A stretch of 64,000 nt of DNA from Cubamyces lactineus (taxonomy: Eukaryota > Basidiomycota > Agaricomycetes > Polyporales > Polyporaceae), in contig JACDTU010000015.1 in NCBI GenBank assembly GCA_022376465.1, positions 248,001 to 312,000 of the forward strand. The letters run 5' to 3'. Below are positions 1 to 10,585 of this stretch, one piece after another. Positions within the stretch are counted from its first letter, which is position 1. Every line of letters starts with the position of its first letter. The translations under genes were made by a program, and so were the position numbers. The notes beneath the pieces were generated by a model, which saw nothing but the letters and a program-made list of their open reading frames with translations, was not told the DNA's origin and did no database searches.

Positions 1-2356
1 ATACCTTGTCACTTCTCGCAATCAGCTGGACGACCGATCTCGAGCACCAGACGTTCTTGAGCAGCAACTCGTTTACAGCGGGGCTTATGGACGCTAGGGA
101 GCCGTGTTGGGCAAAAGGTCAGTGCGATAGTCACCTGAAGTATATGATACATCAACTAACGTGCCTATCAATCCCCAGCGCGAATTACGCAGAATGACGA
201 AGGTATCTGCATCATAGACATCACCGACCTCAAGAGACCGGCCTACTGCTTTGCAAGTAAGCCTGGCGGGCCTCCGCTCTCGGCCTATCAGTACCTTCGC
301 GAGCATGCCAGCGGCGCCTTCCGCTCGATACAATCTGGAGACCCTGTGGAGGAAGCTGATCGCATGAAAGGTGACGTTCTGCCCCTCGCCATTGTAATGC
401 ATTTCGATTGAAGCTCATTTGATCTCGCTAGAATGGGCGCAGGGACGTCTTATAGACGCCCTCGACGCCTTCTGGTCACTGGTCGAATTGGGAGGACATC
501 CGCTCATACCGGCGGAGACTCTACGGGAGGTTTGGCCAACCGAGACGTTCAAAGACAGACCTGGCTACAAGCAACTCAAGGTTCCAGAGTCGGAAGACTT
601 GCCGATGCCTCTGGATATCATCATTTCGTTGTATCTGGGTTTCGCGTCGGCGGCTGACCTGGAGATTCTGAAGAGTGACTTCAAATCCAGCGAATGCCAC
701 GAGGCTATTGGCAAGGTCATCTTGCCTCCCTACGAGTCTCAAGGTACTCTCGAGGACATGTGCCAGCGCGTCAATGCAGTCGTGCGACTCCTCTCGAACG
801 CTCGCCCTTTCGAGTATGTCCTCGATCCTCCTCCCTATCGCCAATCGTTCATGGCGCCCACCTACTTCGCGGCCACCAATGCCGAGACACTGATGCATTG
901 GAGCATCGAGCACGAACGGCTTGAAGGCGCCCCTCCTATGCCTCCAATCGACAGCTTCCTGAGCAGCTCGTCCGATGCGCTCGATCAGCTCCGTTCATGG
1001 ATGTCACAGCCGTCGCTCCAACGTATAGCTCATATCCTGCATCCCGCGAAAGCGCTACAACTGCTCCTGCAGACCTTAGGCCCCATTCCAGATAGCCTGG
1101 TCGAAGCGCTCGCATACGTTCTGCAAGAGCTTGGCGTCGGGCTCTTCCTCGACATATCCGACCATATACTCTCCGCAGACCAAGTCATACACCTTGCGAA
1201 CAGATTTCCCGACATCGAAGCTCTCTCGTTGAGTTGGAATTTCGCGCTTGTAGAAGCCGACATCCTTCATATCATTTCCGAGCTCCCTTCGCTGAGACGG
1301 CTCCACGTCATGCACTTCGAAGGCCCAGACGTTCAGGAGCTCGTCATGGGGAACCCAGAGCGGTTCTACCAGCTGGAAAGCCTGCTCTGTCCGCTCTTCC
1401 TTGTCTGCCCAGGCGCCGAGTGTCCCCGCCCGCATGTCCCCGTATCGTTCGCGTTCATGTACCTCACCCGCACGATGTCGGATCCGCCACCGTGGGTATC
1501 CTTACCCTTCTGCACGCCCGCGCAGATTGTGCAGGCACTTATCGACATACTCCCCCTCGCGTTCCGCGAACACGACTACGGAGAGTCGGTCAGGCTATGG
1601 AAGGACGACACGTCGTTCATGTCGCGCGTCCGCGCAGGCCCAAACGAGTTTGCGATGCCGTCAAACGGTTTCCCGTTCTACATGACCGCGAATATGCTCA
1701 TTCACGCGGCGTTCTCCTGCGCTGCGCGCAAGCCCGGAGAGCTATGGAGTGAACGACGGATTGTCAGCATGCCTCTACAGGATATGATTAACCTTTCCCA
1801 GAACAAGGGCGAGATCTCGGGCACGTGGACGTTCTGCTTCGATTGGGACCACCGTCGCAAAGGACGGTCCGACCCGGGCAGGAACTGCTGGGGATTTGTC
1901 TACTACGAGGTCCTCAACAACAGCTCTGGCTTCATCGAGCGAACGGGCGCGCCCGAGGATGGCCCGTCTTGTACCAGCTCTGGTAGTGTCGATCTTCCCG
2001 AGTCGGCCGACCCTAGCATGAAGCTGGCAATGTTCGGGTGGGAGATCCTCCCTGACGCGAAGGTATACGACCTCAGGGGCTTCCTGCGCTGTCTGGCAGA
2101 TGAAGGCCGGCCGCTCCCCGACGAAGATACTATCAGAGAGCTTGAACGAATCCTCGACACGCGGGACCCGGTATCGGGCGAGCTCGTGTGTCCGCTCCTT
2201 GGGCAGGACGAGGTGCCGGATGTGCAGCTGTTTCCGATGACGAAGAAACAGAAGGAGGAGAAGCTGGATGCGAGGTATCCGGCGCAGCGACCGGGCAGCT
2301 TACCCAATTTCTTCGCGGGCTCGTTCGGGGACGGACTGGGCTGGATTGCGGCTTAA
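1..2356 (+). CDS. Unknown LRR-like protein, copy C1 (5' end outside window)
   Basis: I do not recognise a named family. The proposed join is <1..117, 179..370, 432..2356. Intron 118-178 (GTCAGT...CCCAG) sits at the same place as an intron in the paralogue at 2.6-10.6 kb, and intron 371-431 (GTGACG...GCTAG) is needed to move from one frame to the next. The long last exon codes about 640 residues. Its middle (near 1150-1400) has LRR-like periodicity such as IEALSLSW, LRRLHVM and LESLLCP, and the tail has a conserved stretch around KVYDLRGFLRCL. No signal peptide or membrane segment is visible in the part present. The neighbouring paralogue runs in the same direction, so the two look like a tandem duplication. 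The reading frame is uninterrupted, so this copy may still work. Function unknown. Confidence 0.7.
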
Positions 2357-3907
2357 GCACGAACGCGTATGTAGTCCTTGCGAACAAGGGCGTGAGTAAA
2401 TATCTCTCACTGAATACTTGGCAGCACGTCGTGACTAGTACTGCTGCCGAGCATGTGGCTCTGCCATCGATGTATCTCACGATCGCGTTCCACAGTTCTC
2501 TGCGAGGCGTGATGCCGGATCGTCTCTTGGCCTCTACCCCTCCGTCCTGTCTTGCTGTTTCAGCTTGTCTGTGGATTGCTCAGTAACTCCTCCCCTCCCC
2601 CTCCGTGTCTACGTCATGGGGCGACGCTTCCAAGTTTTCCTCATTGCACGTGTGCCTGTATCGCTGAACGTGCCCGGCTCGTCAACAGACAAGTATCTAT
2701 GCATCGGAGCGTTCTACCACCAGTGGTGTGACCGTACAAAGCCCCTCGAAGCGTTACATCGATTCTTCAATCTTCTCCTCCAGAAAGAGAACGCAGCACT
2801 TGTACGCGACGAACTGCGACTCATGGAGCATTATCAGTACTTTAAGAGGACAGGCCTGCCGTTGTTGGAGTTCTTTAACCCTGCTGTGCCTTGTCCTTAC
2901 ACTGTCTCCCTCTTGTCAATAAGCTGGACGACAGATCTTGAGCATCAGTCGTATCAGAGTGGGAGCACGTTCACCGCCGGACTGATGGATGCGAGGAAGA
3001 GCTGCTGGGACAAAGGTGCGTATTGCTTGCATGACCGCCAATTATCAAATCCAATGACAACCCTTACAGCCAGATCGCACCTCAATGACGATGGAATCTG
3101 CGTCATAGATCTCACTGTCATCGAACGGCCTGCCTATTGCTTCCTCAGTGAACCCGGCGGCTGTATTCTTTCCGCATATCAGTACCTGCACCGACACACA
3201 TCTTATCTCTTCACTGAGCCTGAAGACTCTGCCAAGCCTACCGACGGAGTTAGCAGAAATGTGATGCTCTTCTTGAGTCGTAACCGTATACCTTTCAACA
3301 AACCAACGAACTTAACGATACATCACGTCGACCGGCATGCGAAAGGGGATTCGATAGCGGCACTTGTGGGCGTCCTCCAGGGCTTCTGGGCACTCGTGGA
3401 TCTTGCAGGTCACCCTCTCGTTGATGCGAAGGCTTTGCGCGAAGTATGGCCCACAGAGACGTTCGGTGACCGACAAGGGCCTCGCCGACTGAAGATTCCG
3501 AAGACCGATGATCTCCCTATGCCACTCGATATTGTCGTCTCGCTATACATCGGCCTTGCCCCGCTGGAGGAACTCGAAGCTATCAAGAGTGACTTCATGG
3601 CCGATGACTACCCCATCGCTATCGGTAGGGCCATTTTACCTCCCTACGATATGCACGATGACTTGGAGAAGATTCGCAGACGGACTAATACTATCCGTCG
3701 CCTCCTCGCCAGTGCTTCCTCGTTTGAGTTCGTCCTCGAGCCCCACTATCCGGGGGTATGGTTAATGCCACCCAACTCGCATAAAGGACAAGTAGAGCCC
3801 TGGTAGCACTGGTTATTCGAATATGAGCGGTTGGAACGCTCCGATCCGATGAACACGCTGCGGGCATTGATGGCACCGTTTACCGAATTGTCCTCAGCTT
3901 CGACCTC

Positions 3908-3912
3908 GACCA
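3908..3912. repeat. Target-site duplication GACCA, left of copia element 1
   Basis: The five bases before the 5' LTR are identical to 9163-9167 after the 3' LTR. The exact 5-bp duplication is the usual footprint of Ty1/copia integration and fixes the element ends. Confidence 0.92.
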
Positions 3913-4355
3913 TGACGAAAATTACGATAGCTCTCGTTTAATGTTCGATGTGTCCCTCGTTTTAGTTTCGACTCGTCCGTGGTTAGTAGATCGAACGCTT
4001 CGTACGATAGTTATCTCGATTGGCGCTTGTAGTAGCGCCCGCGCACTCCCTTGCAGAATTTTCGCTCTCGAGGAGCTCACGTCCGCTCTACTGCGTCCGT
4101 GACTCCTCAGGTACGATACACGCTCATTCTACAGTCCATTCTCTAGTCTAGGTACTAATACACGTCCGCTCTACTGCGTCCGTGACTCCACAGCCCGATC
4201 TGTGTGTCAGCTCTCGAATCCGCGCCCTCTCGACTCGTTTGCCTCTCGACTCGCCTTCTCGTCTCGTCCCGCTCTCGTCTCGCCCCTCGAATTCTCCCCA
4301 CTAGTCTTCGCGATCTCATCGTCGCCCTCTCGACCACTGCGCATAACCTTCGTGA
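3913..4355 (+). repeat. 5' LTR of copia element 1
   Basis: It begins TGACGAA and ends TTCGTGA, an imperfect inverted pair rather than the standard TG...CA. It holds two copies of a roughly 33-bp unit (CACGTCCGCTCTACTGCGTC..., near 4079 and 4160). It differs from the 3' LTR at two sites: CCACAG versus CCTCAG near 4190 and CTGTG versus CTATG near 4202. Confidence 0.95.
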
Positions 4356-4370
4356 GGTTATGAGCCCTGC
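4356..4370 (+). other. Primer-binding site, half-tRNA-iMet type
   Basis: GGTTATGAGCCCTGC follows the LTR directly. GGTTATGAGCCC is the reverse complement of the initiator-tRNA anticodon arm (GGGCUCAUAACC), not of its 3' acceptor end. Drosophila copia is known to prime from a cleaved half initiator tRNA; the same is inferred here. The second element has the same site at 20806. Confidence 0.75.
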
Positions 4371-7300
4371 CATGAGCGCTTTCGAGACTTCGTCCACTAG
4401 TGCGGGTGCTAGCTCATCCGACCTTCGCTTTGCAAAACTCAATGGCGAGAACTATAACGACTGGGCGATCAACATGAAGGCTACTTTACAGTCGAAGCTT
4501 TTATGGCTTCTTGTCGAAGGCAGAGAACCATGTCCTATGAAGCCCGAGGATTCGCCGCCGCTCGATCCTGAAAAGCTCAAGGAATGGAAGGCCGCACAGA
4601 AGGAGTACATGGAGTGGACTCTTCGGGATCACGCTGCACAAGGTACAATGCTAGTCGCTGCCGATCGTTCCGCACAGGCGCACGTCAGTACCTGCACCAC
4701 TGCGAAAGCCATGTGGGATCAATGGAAGAAGGTCTATGTCACTACGAATCAGAAGATCGACGTTCACTATCACTTCGAGGAGCTCTACACCACGAAGTAT
4801 GTCGAAGGCTCTTCCATGTCGGAGCATATTGCTCGGATCCTACGTCTGAAGCAAGCCATTCGCGATGCTGGCGAAGACATCTCGGACCTCAATGTCGCTC
4901 GCGCTCTTGTGCTTTCGCTCCCGAAGACTCCCGCTTGGGACGTCGTGAAGATTCAGCTCTTCTCGCTTGAATCTAAGGAGCTCACCTCCGAGCTCGTAGG
5001 CGCCAAACTGCAAGCCGAAGCAAACCGCCGTGCCCGCGAGAACTCTTCTAACGAGGCTGCACTTCTTGCGCAGAAGTCACAGCAGAAGAAGGGGAGGGGC
5101 AAGGGGAAAGGGAAGGGAACGTCGACGTCGAAACCGAAGCCCGAAGACGAGTGTCGATACTGTCGAGGGAAAGGCCACTGGGCGAAGACGTGTCCGAGGC
5201 GCCAGGAGGATGAACGTAAGGACGGCCAGGGTTCGGCTAACCTAGCTGTCGGGGGATACGTGTCACTAGAGTTGGGTCACTGCGTACTTGCCGCTATCGA
5301 GGATTCGAACACAGCGCGGGTCAACGAATCAAGTTCGAAGGTCATTCTCGACACCGGAGCGACTTCGCACATGTTTCGCGACCGTGGCTTCTTCACCTCG
5401 TACACCCAACTGGACACGTCGGAGTCTATCTCCGTGGGAGACAACGGTCGAGTGCCGGTCGCAGGGCGAGGCAACGTCGCGTTAGTCTGCCGACTTCCGG
5501 GAGGTCACCGGACAGTCACCCTCACCAACGTTTTGCACGTTCCGAGATTGATGACGAACCTTGTCAGTCTTGGGACCCTTCAGAGGCTTGGTGCAACGTT
5601 CGAGAGTTGTGGGGGAGACGGACTTTCCGTCAAACTCGACCATCGAGAACTCTTCCGTGCTTACCTCTCTGGCACGCCAAGGACGTTGTACGTCATCGAC
5701 CGGGTCCCGGCCAGGACTGGCGAGGTCGCGTGCGTGGCTGGATCGAGTGGGAGCATGCACCTATGGCATCGACGTCTTGCGCACCTGAATGTCGAGTCGA
5801 TTCGGGAGATGTCGAGGAAGGAGCTGGTCAAGGGGCTGGACATCTCGTCGCCTCGAGAGTTTGATCGGGTCTGCGAAGGCTGCGTTTTGGGCAAGTCGCA
5901 TCGTCTACCGTTTCCGAAGCAGAGCAAGGCAAGCTACGAGAAGTGCGAAGTGCTAGTCGTCGATGCGACTGGTCCGATGTCCCATCCGACGTGGTCCGGG
6001 ATGTGGTATGCTCTTGTGGTTGTCGAAGTCAGCTGTCGATTCGGTGTGGGGGATCTTCTTCCGAACAAGGAACGGATGGGAGATTCGCTCATGAAGACGG
6101 TTGCGAAGCTAGAACGCCAAAGTGGACGGAAAGTTCGTATGATCCGTTCGGATAACGGATCCGAGTTTGTGAACTCGATGCTCGATGCTTTCTGCAAGGC
6201 TCGTGGGATCGTTCGACAGACGACAGTGCCGTACACCCCCGAGCAGAACGGAATCGCTGAACGAACTATCGCAATCTATTTTGAGATGGTTCGTTGCATG
6301 CTGCACTCATCCGGGATGGACCTTCGCTACTGGGGAGAGGCCTTCATGTATGCTGTCCACATTCACAACCTCAGCCTCACCTCAGCTCTCGACGGGAAGG
6401 TTCCTTATGAAGCGTGGACTGGTCGGAAGCCTGACGTCTCGTATCTACGTGTCTTTGGCTCTCTGGCATATGCGAACATCCCGAAGAAGCTGCGTGGAGG
6501 CAAACTCGAAGTCACATCTGTCAAATGTCGACTACTTGGTTGGTGGGCCGACGAAACGAAGGGTTATCGTCTCGAAGATGTCGAAACTCGCAAGCTGATC
6601 ACGTCGCGTGATGTGCGCTTTATCGAAGACGACCAACCTACTGATCTTGCCATTCTCGATGATCGCGGACACCCTCCCACTCAACGCGCTCTCGAGGACC
6701 TTGCCCCTACAATTAAGCCACATCAGCCCGAAACGACCCCTTCCCCTGCGAGTACCACAGGACAGCCTATCAAGGTTGAACCGAAGGCATACACCCCTGC
6801 TCGACGTCCCCCTGCCCTTTCACCCCCTTCGAGTGATTCAGAACCAGACTTCGAGCCTGAGCCTCGTTTTTCCCCAGACAAAGCGCCTGCGATTCCTCAG
6901 ACCCCCCCGAAAGCTACTGCAGAACTCCCTGCGGAGCCCCCTGCTGCACCCCGTCGAATGCGCGGAGCCAAATGGACAAATCTACCACCTCGCGACCACC
7001 CTGAACGAGATCGCCGCCCGGTTGTTCGCTACGGCGCTTCCGAGATGGATTCGAACTCAACTAATGGAGAACGCGCCTATGTTGCATTCTCTGATGAGCC
7101 GAATTCGTATCGTGAAGCCGTCGAGTCACCTGCTTCGAAGCAGTGGGAGCAGGCAATTGCGACCGAGTACGAGCAGCTCAAGTCGACCAAGACGTTCGAG
7201 TGGGTCCGCAAACTACCAGAGGGTCGTAAGGCTATAGGAAGCCGGATCGTATTTCGAGAGAAGAAGGACGCATTCGGGAAGACCACGAAATACAAAGCTC

Positions 7301-8700
7301 GAATCGTCGCCCAAGGCTTCTCACAGGTTCCTGGCCGTGACTACAACCCCCTCTCGACTTCGTCCACTGTCTTTCGAACAACTACCCTCCGTGCTCTCCT
7401 TGCTGTCGTTGCCCGTGAAGATTGGGAACTACACCAGATCGATGTCGTAGGTGCATATCTTCAAGGCGACCTTGACGAAGAGATCTATATGCGACCTCCG
7501 GAAGGCGTACAGGAACCCGGGAAGGAAGGCTGGTTCTGGCGACTGCTCAAGTCGATCTACGGACTCAAGCAAGCTGGGATACAGTGGAAGAAGAAGCTCG
7601 AATCCGTCCTCATCGGCATCCTAGGCTTCAAGAAAGGCAAGTCGGACGACTGTCTCTATGTTCTGTTCGACTCGAAGAGTGGCGAAATTATCATGATTGT
7701 CATTGTCTACGTTGACGACATGGCTGCCGCTGCGAAACGCCTTTCGTATATCGAGAAGTTCAAGGATGACCTCCGAAAGCACTTCGAAATCACAGATCTT
7801 GGCGAGCTCCACTACATCTTAGGCATACAAGTCATTCGTGATCGAACTGCTCGTGCGATCTACATCAACCAGACTGCTTACATCAAGTCAACCCTCGACA
7901 AGTTCGGGATGTCCGAATGCTCCCCGGTTTCGACGCCCCTCGTCGCGAAGGACCGCCTCTCTGCTTCGCAATCCCCTTCGACCCCAGAAGAGAAGTCCGA
8001 GTACGAAGCCTACGCCAATGGCCTCAAGTACCTCGAAATCGTCGGCGCTGTTCTCTATGCCACTCAGACTCGACCAGACATTCAGTATGCGATCAGTGTG
8101 CTCGCTCAGTTTGGTTCGAATCCAGGCCGACCCCATCTCGAGGCCCTCAAGCGCGTACTTCGATACCTCAAGGGGACTGCTCACTTCTCTCTTCGACTTG
8201 GCGGTGCGAATTCGGATACCGACCTCATCGGCTGGACCGACTCCGACTGGGCTCAAGACATCGACTCGAGACGCTCAGTTGGTGGATTTGTTTTCGAAAT
8301 CGCCGGCGGTGTCGTCTCGTGGTCTTCGAAGAAGCAGCCCACCGTCGCGCTGTCCACGGTCGAAGCTGAATACATGGCCGCGTCGAATGCGACGAAGGAA
8401 GCGATCTGGCTTCGATCATTACTTGAGGATCTGGGCTTCAAGCAAGTTGCTGCCTCGATCATCTATGGTGACAATCAAGGCTGTATCGCTCTCTCACGCA
8501 ACCCCGTCGCTCATTCGCGTGCCAAGCACATCGATATCCGACACCACTTCATCCGAGAACGGATCGCGAATTCCGAAATCGACCTGCGGTACTGCTCGAC
8601 CAAAGAGATGCTAGCCGACATCTTTACGAAGCAGCTCCCGCGCGAGACTTTCGAGAGGTTCCGTTCCGCTCTCGGCGTTGCAGATTGGACAACTGCTTGA
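4360..8700 (+). CDS. Copia element 1 Gag-Pol polyprotein
   Basis: The single frame codes about 1446 residues from ATG 4360; ATG 4372 is a second possible start. In order: a Gag region (near 4430-5140), a CCHC zinc knuckle (CRYCRGKGHWAKTC, from about 5152), an aspartic protease with LDTGA (near 5347), an HHCC-type pre-integrase region (WHRRLAH, then CEGC), an integrase core with VVDATGP, RSDNGSEF and NGIAERT giving the D,D,E triad, a reverse transcriptase with YVDD at 7708-7719, and an RNase H with TDSDW, EAEY and DNQG (near 8236-8480). All key residues are present and no stop interrupts the frame, which ends at TGA 8698-8700. The same frame runs back into the LTR to 4204, but only with a GTG, so I start at the ATG. 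Confidence 0.95.
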   Translation: MSPAMSAFETSSTSAGASSSDLRFAKLNGENYNDWAINMKATLQSKLLWLLVEGREPCPMKPEDSPPLDPEKLKEWKAAQKEYMEWTLRDHAAQGTMLVAADRSAQAHVSTCTTAKAMWDQWKKVYVTTNQKIDVHYHFEELYTTKYVEGSSMSEHIARILRLKQAIRDAGEDISDLNVARALVLSLPKTPAWDVVKIQLFSLESKELTSELVGAKLQAEANRRARENSSNEAALLAQKSQQKKGRGKGKGKGTSTSKPKPEDECRYCRGKGHWAKTCPRRQEDERKDGQGSANLAVGGYVSLELGHCVLAAIEDSNTARVNESSSKVILDTGATSHMFRDRGFFTSYTQLDTSESISVGDNGRVPVAGRGNVALVCRLPGGHRTVTLTNVLHVPRLMTNLVSLGTLQRLGATFESCGGDGLSVKLDHRELFRAYLSGTPRTLYVIDRVPARTGEVACVAGSSGSMHLWHRRLAHLNVESIREMSRKELVKGLDISSPREFDRVCEGCVLGKSHRLPFPKQSKASYEKCEVLVVDATGPMSHPTWSGMWYALVVVEVSCRFGVGDLLPNKERMGDSLMKTVAKLERQSGRKVRMIRSDNGSEFVNSMLDAFCKARGIVRQTTVPYTPEQNGIAERTIAIYFEMVRCMLHSSGMDLRYWGEAFMYAVHIHNLSLTSALDGKVPYEAWTGRKPDVSYLRVFGSLAYANIPKKLRGGKLEVTSVKCRLLGWWADETKGYRLEDVETRKLITSRDVRFIEDDQPTDLAILDDRGHPPTQRALEDLAPTIKPHQPETTPSPASTTGQPIKVEPKAYTPARRPPALSPPSSDSEPDFEPEPRFSPDKAPAIPQTPPKATAELPAEPPAAPRRMRGAKWTNLPPRDHPERDRRPVVRYGASEMDSNSTNGERAYVAFSDEPNSYREAVESPASKQWEQAIATEYEQLKSTKTFEWVRKLPEGRKAIGSRIVFREKKDAFGKTTKYKARIVAQGFSQVPGRDYNPLSTSSTVFRTTTLRALLAVVAREDWELHQIDVVGAYLQGDLDEEIYMRPPEGVQEPGKEGWFWRLLKSIYGLKQAGIQWKKKLESVLIGILGFKKGKSDDCLYVLFDSKSGEIIMIVIVYVDDMAAAAKRLSYIEKFKDDLRKHFEITDLGELHYILGIQVIRDRTARAIYINQTAYIKSTLDKFGMSECSPVSTPLVAKDRLSASQSPSTPEEKSEYEAYANGLKYLEIVGAVLYATQTRPDIQYAISVLAQFGSNPGRPHLEALKRVLRYLKGTAHFSLRLGGANSDTDLIGWTDSDWAQDIDSRRSVGGFVFEIAGGVVSWSSKKQPTVALSTVEAEYMAASNATKEAIWLRSLLEDLGFKQVAASIIYGDNQGCIALSRNPVAHSRAKHIDIRHHFIRERIANSEIDLRYCSTKEMLADIFTKQLPRETFERFRSALGVADWTTA

Positions 8701-8710
8701 CGGACTCGTC

Positions 8711-8719
8711 GAGTGGGAG
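8711..8719 (+). other. Polypurine tract of copia element 1
   Basis: GAGTGGGAG ends directly at the 3' LTR start, where plus-strand priming occurs in LTR elements. The same nine bases precede the 3' LTR of the second element (26046-26054). Confidence 0.8.
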
Positions 8720-9162
8720 TGACGAAAATTACGATAGCTCTCGTTTAATGTTCGATGTGTCCCTCGTTTTAGTTTCGACTCGTCCGTGGTTAGTAGATCG
8801 AACGCTTCGTACGATAGTTATCTCGATTGGCGCTTGTAGTAGCGCCCGCGCACTCCCTTGCAGAATTTTCGCTCTCGAGGAGCTCACGTCCGCTCTACTG
8901 CGTCCGTGACTCCTCAGGTACGATACACGCTCATTCTACAGTCCATTCTCTAGTCTAGGTACTAATACACGTCCGCTCTACTGCGTCCGTGACTCCTCAG
9001 CCCGATCTATGTGTCAGCTCTCGAATCCGCGCCCTCTCGACTCGTTTGCCTCTCGACTCGCCTTCTCGTCTCGTCCCGCTCTCGTCTCGCCCCTCGAATT
9101 CTCCCCACTAGTCTTCGCGATCTCATCGTCGCCCTCTCGACCACTGCGCATAACCTTCGTGA
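8720..9162 (+). repeat. 3' LTR of copia element 1
   Basis: It is 443 bp, the same length as the 5' LTR and different at two positions. It sits directly against the right half of the disrupted LRR-like gene, so any transcription starting in it would read into that gene. Confidence 0.95.
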
Positions 9163-9167
9163 GACCA
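9163..9167. repeat. Target-site duplication GACCA, right of copia element 1
   Basis: Exact match to 3908-3912. Host coding sequence resumes in frame from here. Confidence 0.92.
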
Positions 9168-10585
9168 CTATCGACGACGCACTTGATGCCGTTCGCGCAT
9201 GGGTTGCACATCCCGTCCATTTGCAGCTCGGGAAGATCCTTCACCCGGCTAAGGCGCTGAGGTTCCTCTTATACATGCGATCTGTAAAGGCTCCTCTCCC
9301 AGACCCACTTCTCGAGGTCTTATCGCTCACGATACAAGAACTCGGCGAGACGAGATTCATGGACTTATCAGGGCTTCACTTGACACCTTCTCAGGTCGTG
9401 AACCTTGCACGGAGACACCCTGGCGTCGAGGCGTTATCCCTTAGTCGCAACGGGCGCGTGGACTGCGATGACCTCCCATTCATCGTCTCTTCAATCCCTT
9501 CCCTTAGACGGCTGCACGCCATGCATCTGATGGGCACACGTTGTCAATTCTTCCTAGTTGACCACGCGGACGCGTTTCGGCAGCTGGAAAGCCTGCTGTG
9601 TCCTATTCTCCTCACCTGCCCTGGCGAGGAGTGCCCAAAGCCTCGCATCCCAAACTCGTTCTCATTTGTCTATACCACACGCGCTTCGCATTGGCCACCT
9701 CCGATCATATCTGTCCCCTTCTGCACGCCCGCTCAGATTGTGCAGGCTCTCACGGAAATACTCCCTCCCGCGTTCCTCGAGCACGACTACGACGACATAG
9801 CACAACTGTGCAAGGAATATGGCAGCAAGGATCTCTTGCAGTCGAAAGCGCATCCCCGCCTCCCGCTGAACAGTTACACCATACTCCCCTGGTATATGTC
9901 CGCTTGCATGCTCATTCACGCTGCGCTCGCGTGCGGCACGCGCAGAGCTGGAGAGCCGTGGTCGCGTCGTCCCGTCGTCAATGTGCCACTCGTCGAGATG
10001 ATAAACCTCCCGGAGAAGGAAGGCGACACGACGGGCGTTTGGGCGTTCTTCTTCGATTGAGACCACCAGCGCACCAAGAGGCAGCCGCCTGATACGAACA
10101 AGTGGGCATTTGTCTACTACGAAGTCGCACACGCAAATCCGAACCACCCTGCCTGGGACCTCCTTGTGACTGGTCCGACGTCCGTTAGCGACCCGGCGCA
10201 CGACGCGCAGTCCAAGGAGAGACGGCCTGAGGACGAGCCGAAGAAGCCTCTCCAGCAAGTTGCGTGGAGCTCACTCCCAAACCCGAAGGTGTATGACCTT
10301 CGAGGTTATCTGCGGTGCATGGAGGACGAAGGTCGACCCTTGCCTGACGCAGAAGCCGTTGCACGGCTAGAGCAGATTCTGAACCCTCGGGACCCAGTGA
10401 CTGGTGACCTGGTCTGTCCGCTCGCCCTGCCCGACCAGATCCCATTGCTACGCTTCTCCTTGCACACCCCGGCGGACAGAGAGGAGAAACTCAACGTCCT
10501 ATACCCGGCCCAACGCCCTGGCCAGTCGCCCTCGCTGTTTGTGCACTCAACGTCCTCCACAGGGGGTACCGTAGTATATAACTGA

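Larger units (their letters stand above)
3913..9162 (+). mobile_element. Complete Ty1/copia LTR retrotransposon, element 1
   Basis: The 5250-bp element has two 443-bp LTRs (3913-4355, 8720-9162), a primer-binding site directly after the 5' LTR, one long gag-pol frame and a purine tract (GAGTGGGAG, 8711-8719) directly before the 3' LTR. The target duplication is GACCA. I find two differences between the LTRs, so insertion is recent. The domain order protease-integrase-reverse transcriptase-RNase H puts it in Ty1/copia (Pseudoviridae-type) rather than Gypsy. All catalytic motifs are present and the frame is open, so it may be autonomous. It lies in sense orientation inside the second copy of an LRR-like gene. 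Confidence 0.96.
2616..10585 (+). pseudogene. Unknown LRR-like protein, copy C2, split by a copia retrotransposon
   Basis: This is a paralogue of the gene at 1-2356. It can be followed from ATG 2616 to the insertion at 3912 and again from 9163 to the stop at 10583-10585. Intron 3016-3069 (54 nt) matches the first intron of the other copy; 3280-3357 (GTAACC...GATAG) is a possible second one. Three lesions break it. TAG at 3804-3806 stops the frame before the transposon. The copia element at 3913-9162 separates the halves. TGA at 10058-10060 replaces the Trp of the FDWDH motif seen in the other copy. After each stop the homologous frame simply continues (for example KVYDLRGYLRCM before 10330), so the decay looks recent. 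The right half begins ILHPAKALRFLL, matching ILHPAKALQLLL in the intact copy. Confidence 0.8.

Noticed and set aside
9011..10060. Long frame running from the 3' LTR into the host pseudogene (possible LTR-started fusion protein)
   Set aside because: Its apparent start is GTG; no ATG in that frame lies in the LTR, and the host part ends at a nonsense codon. Transcription from the LTR is possible but the fusion protein is not supported.
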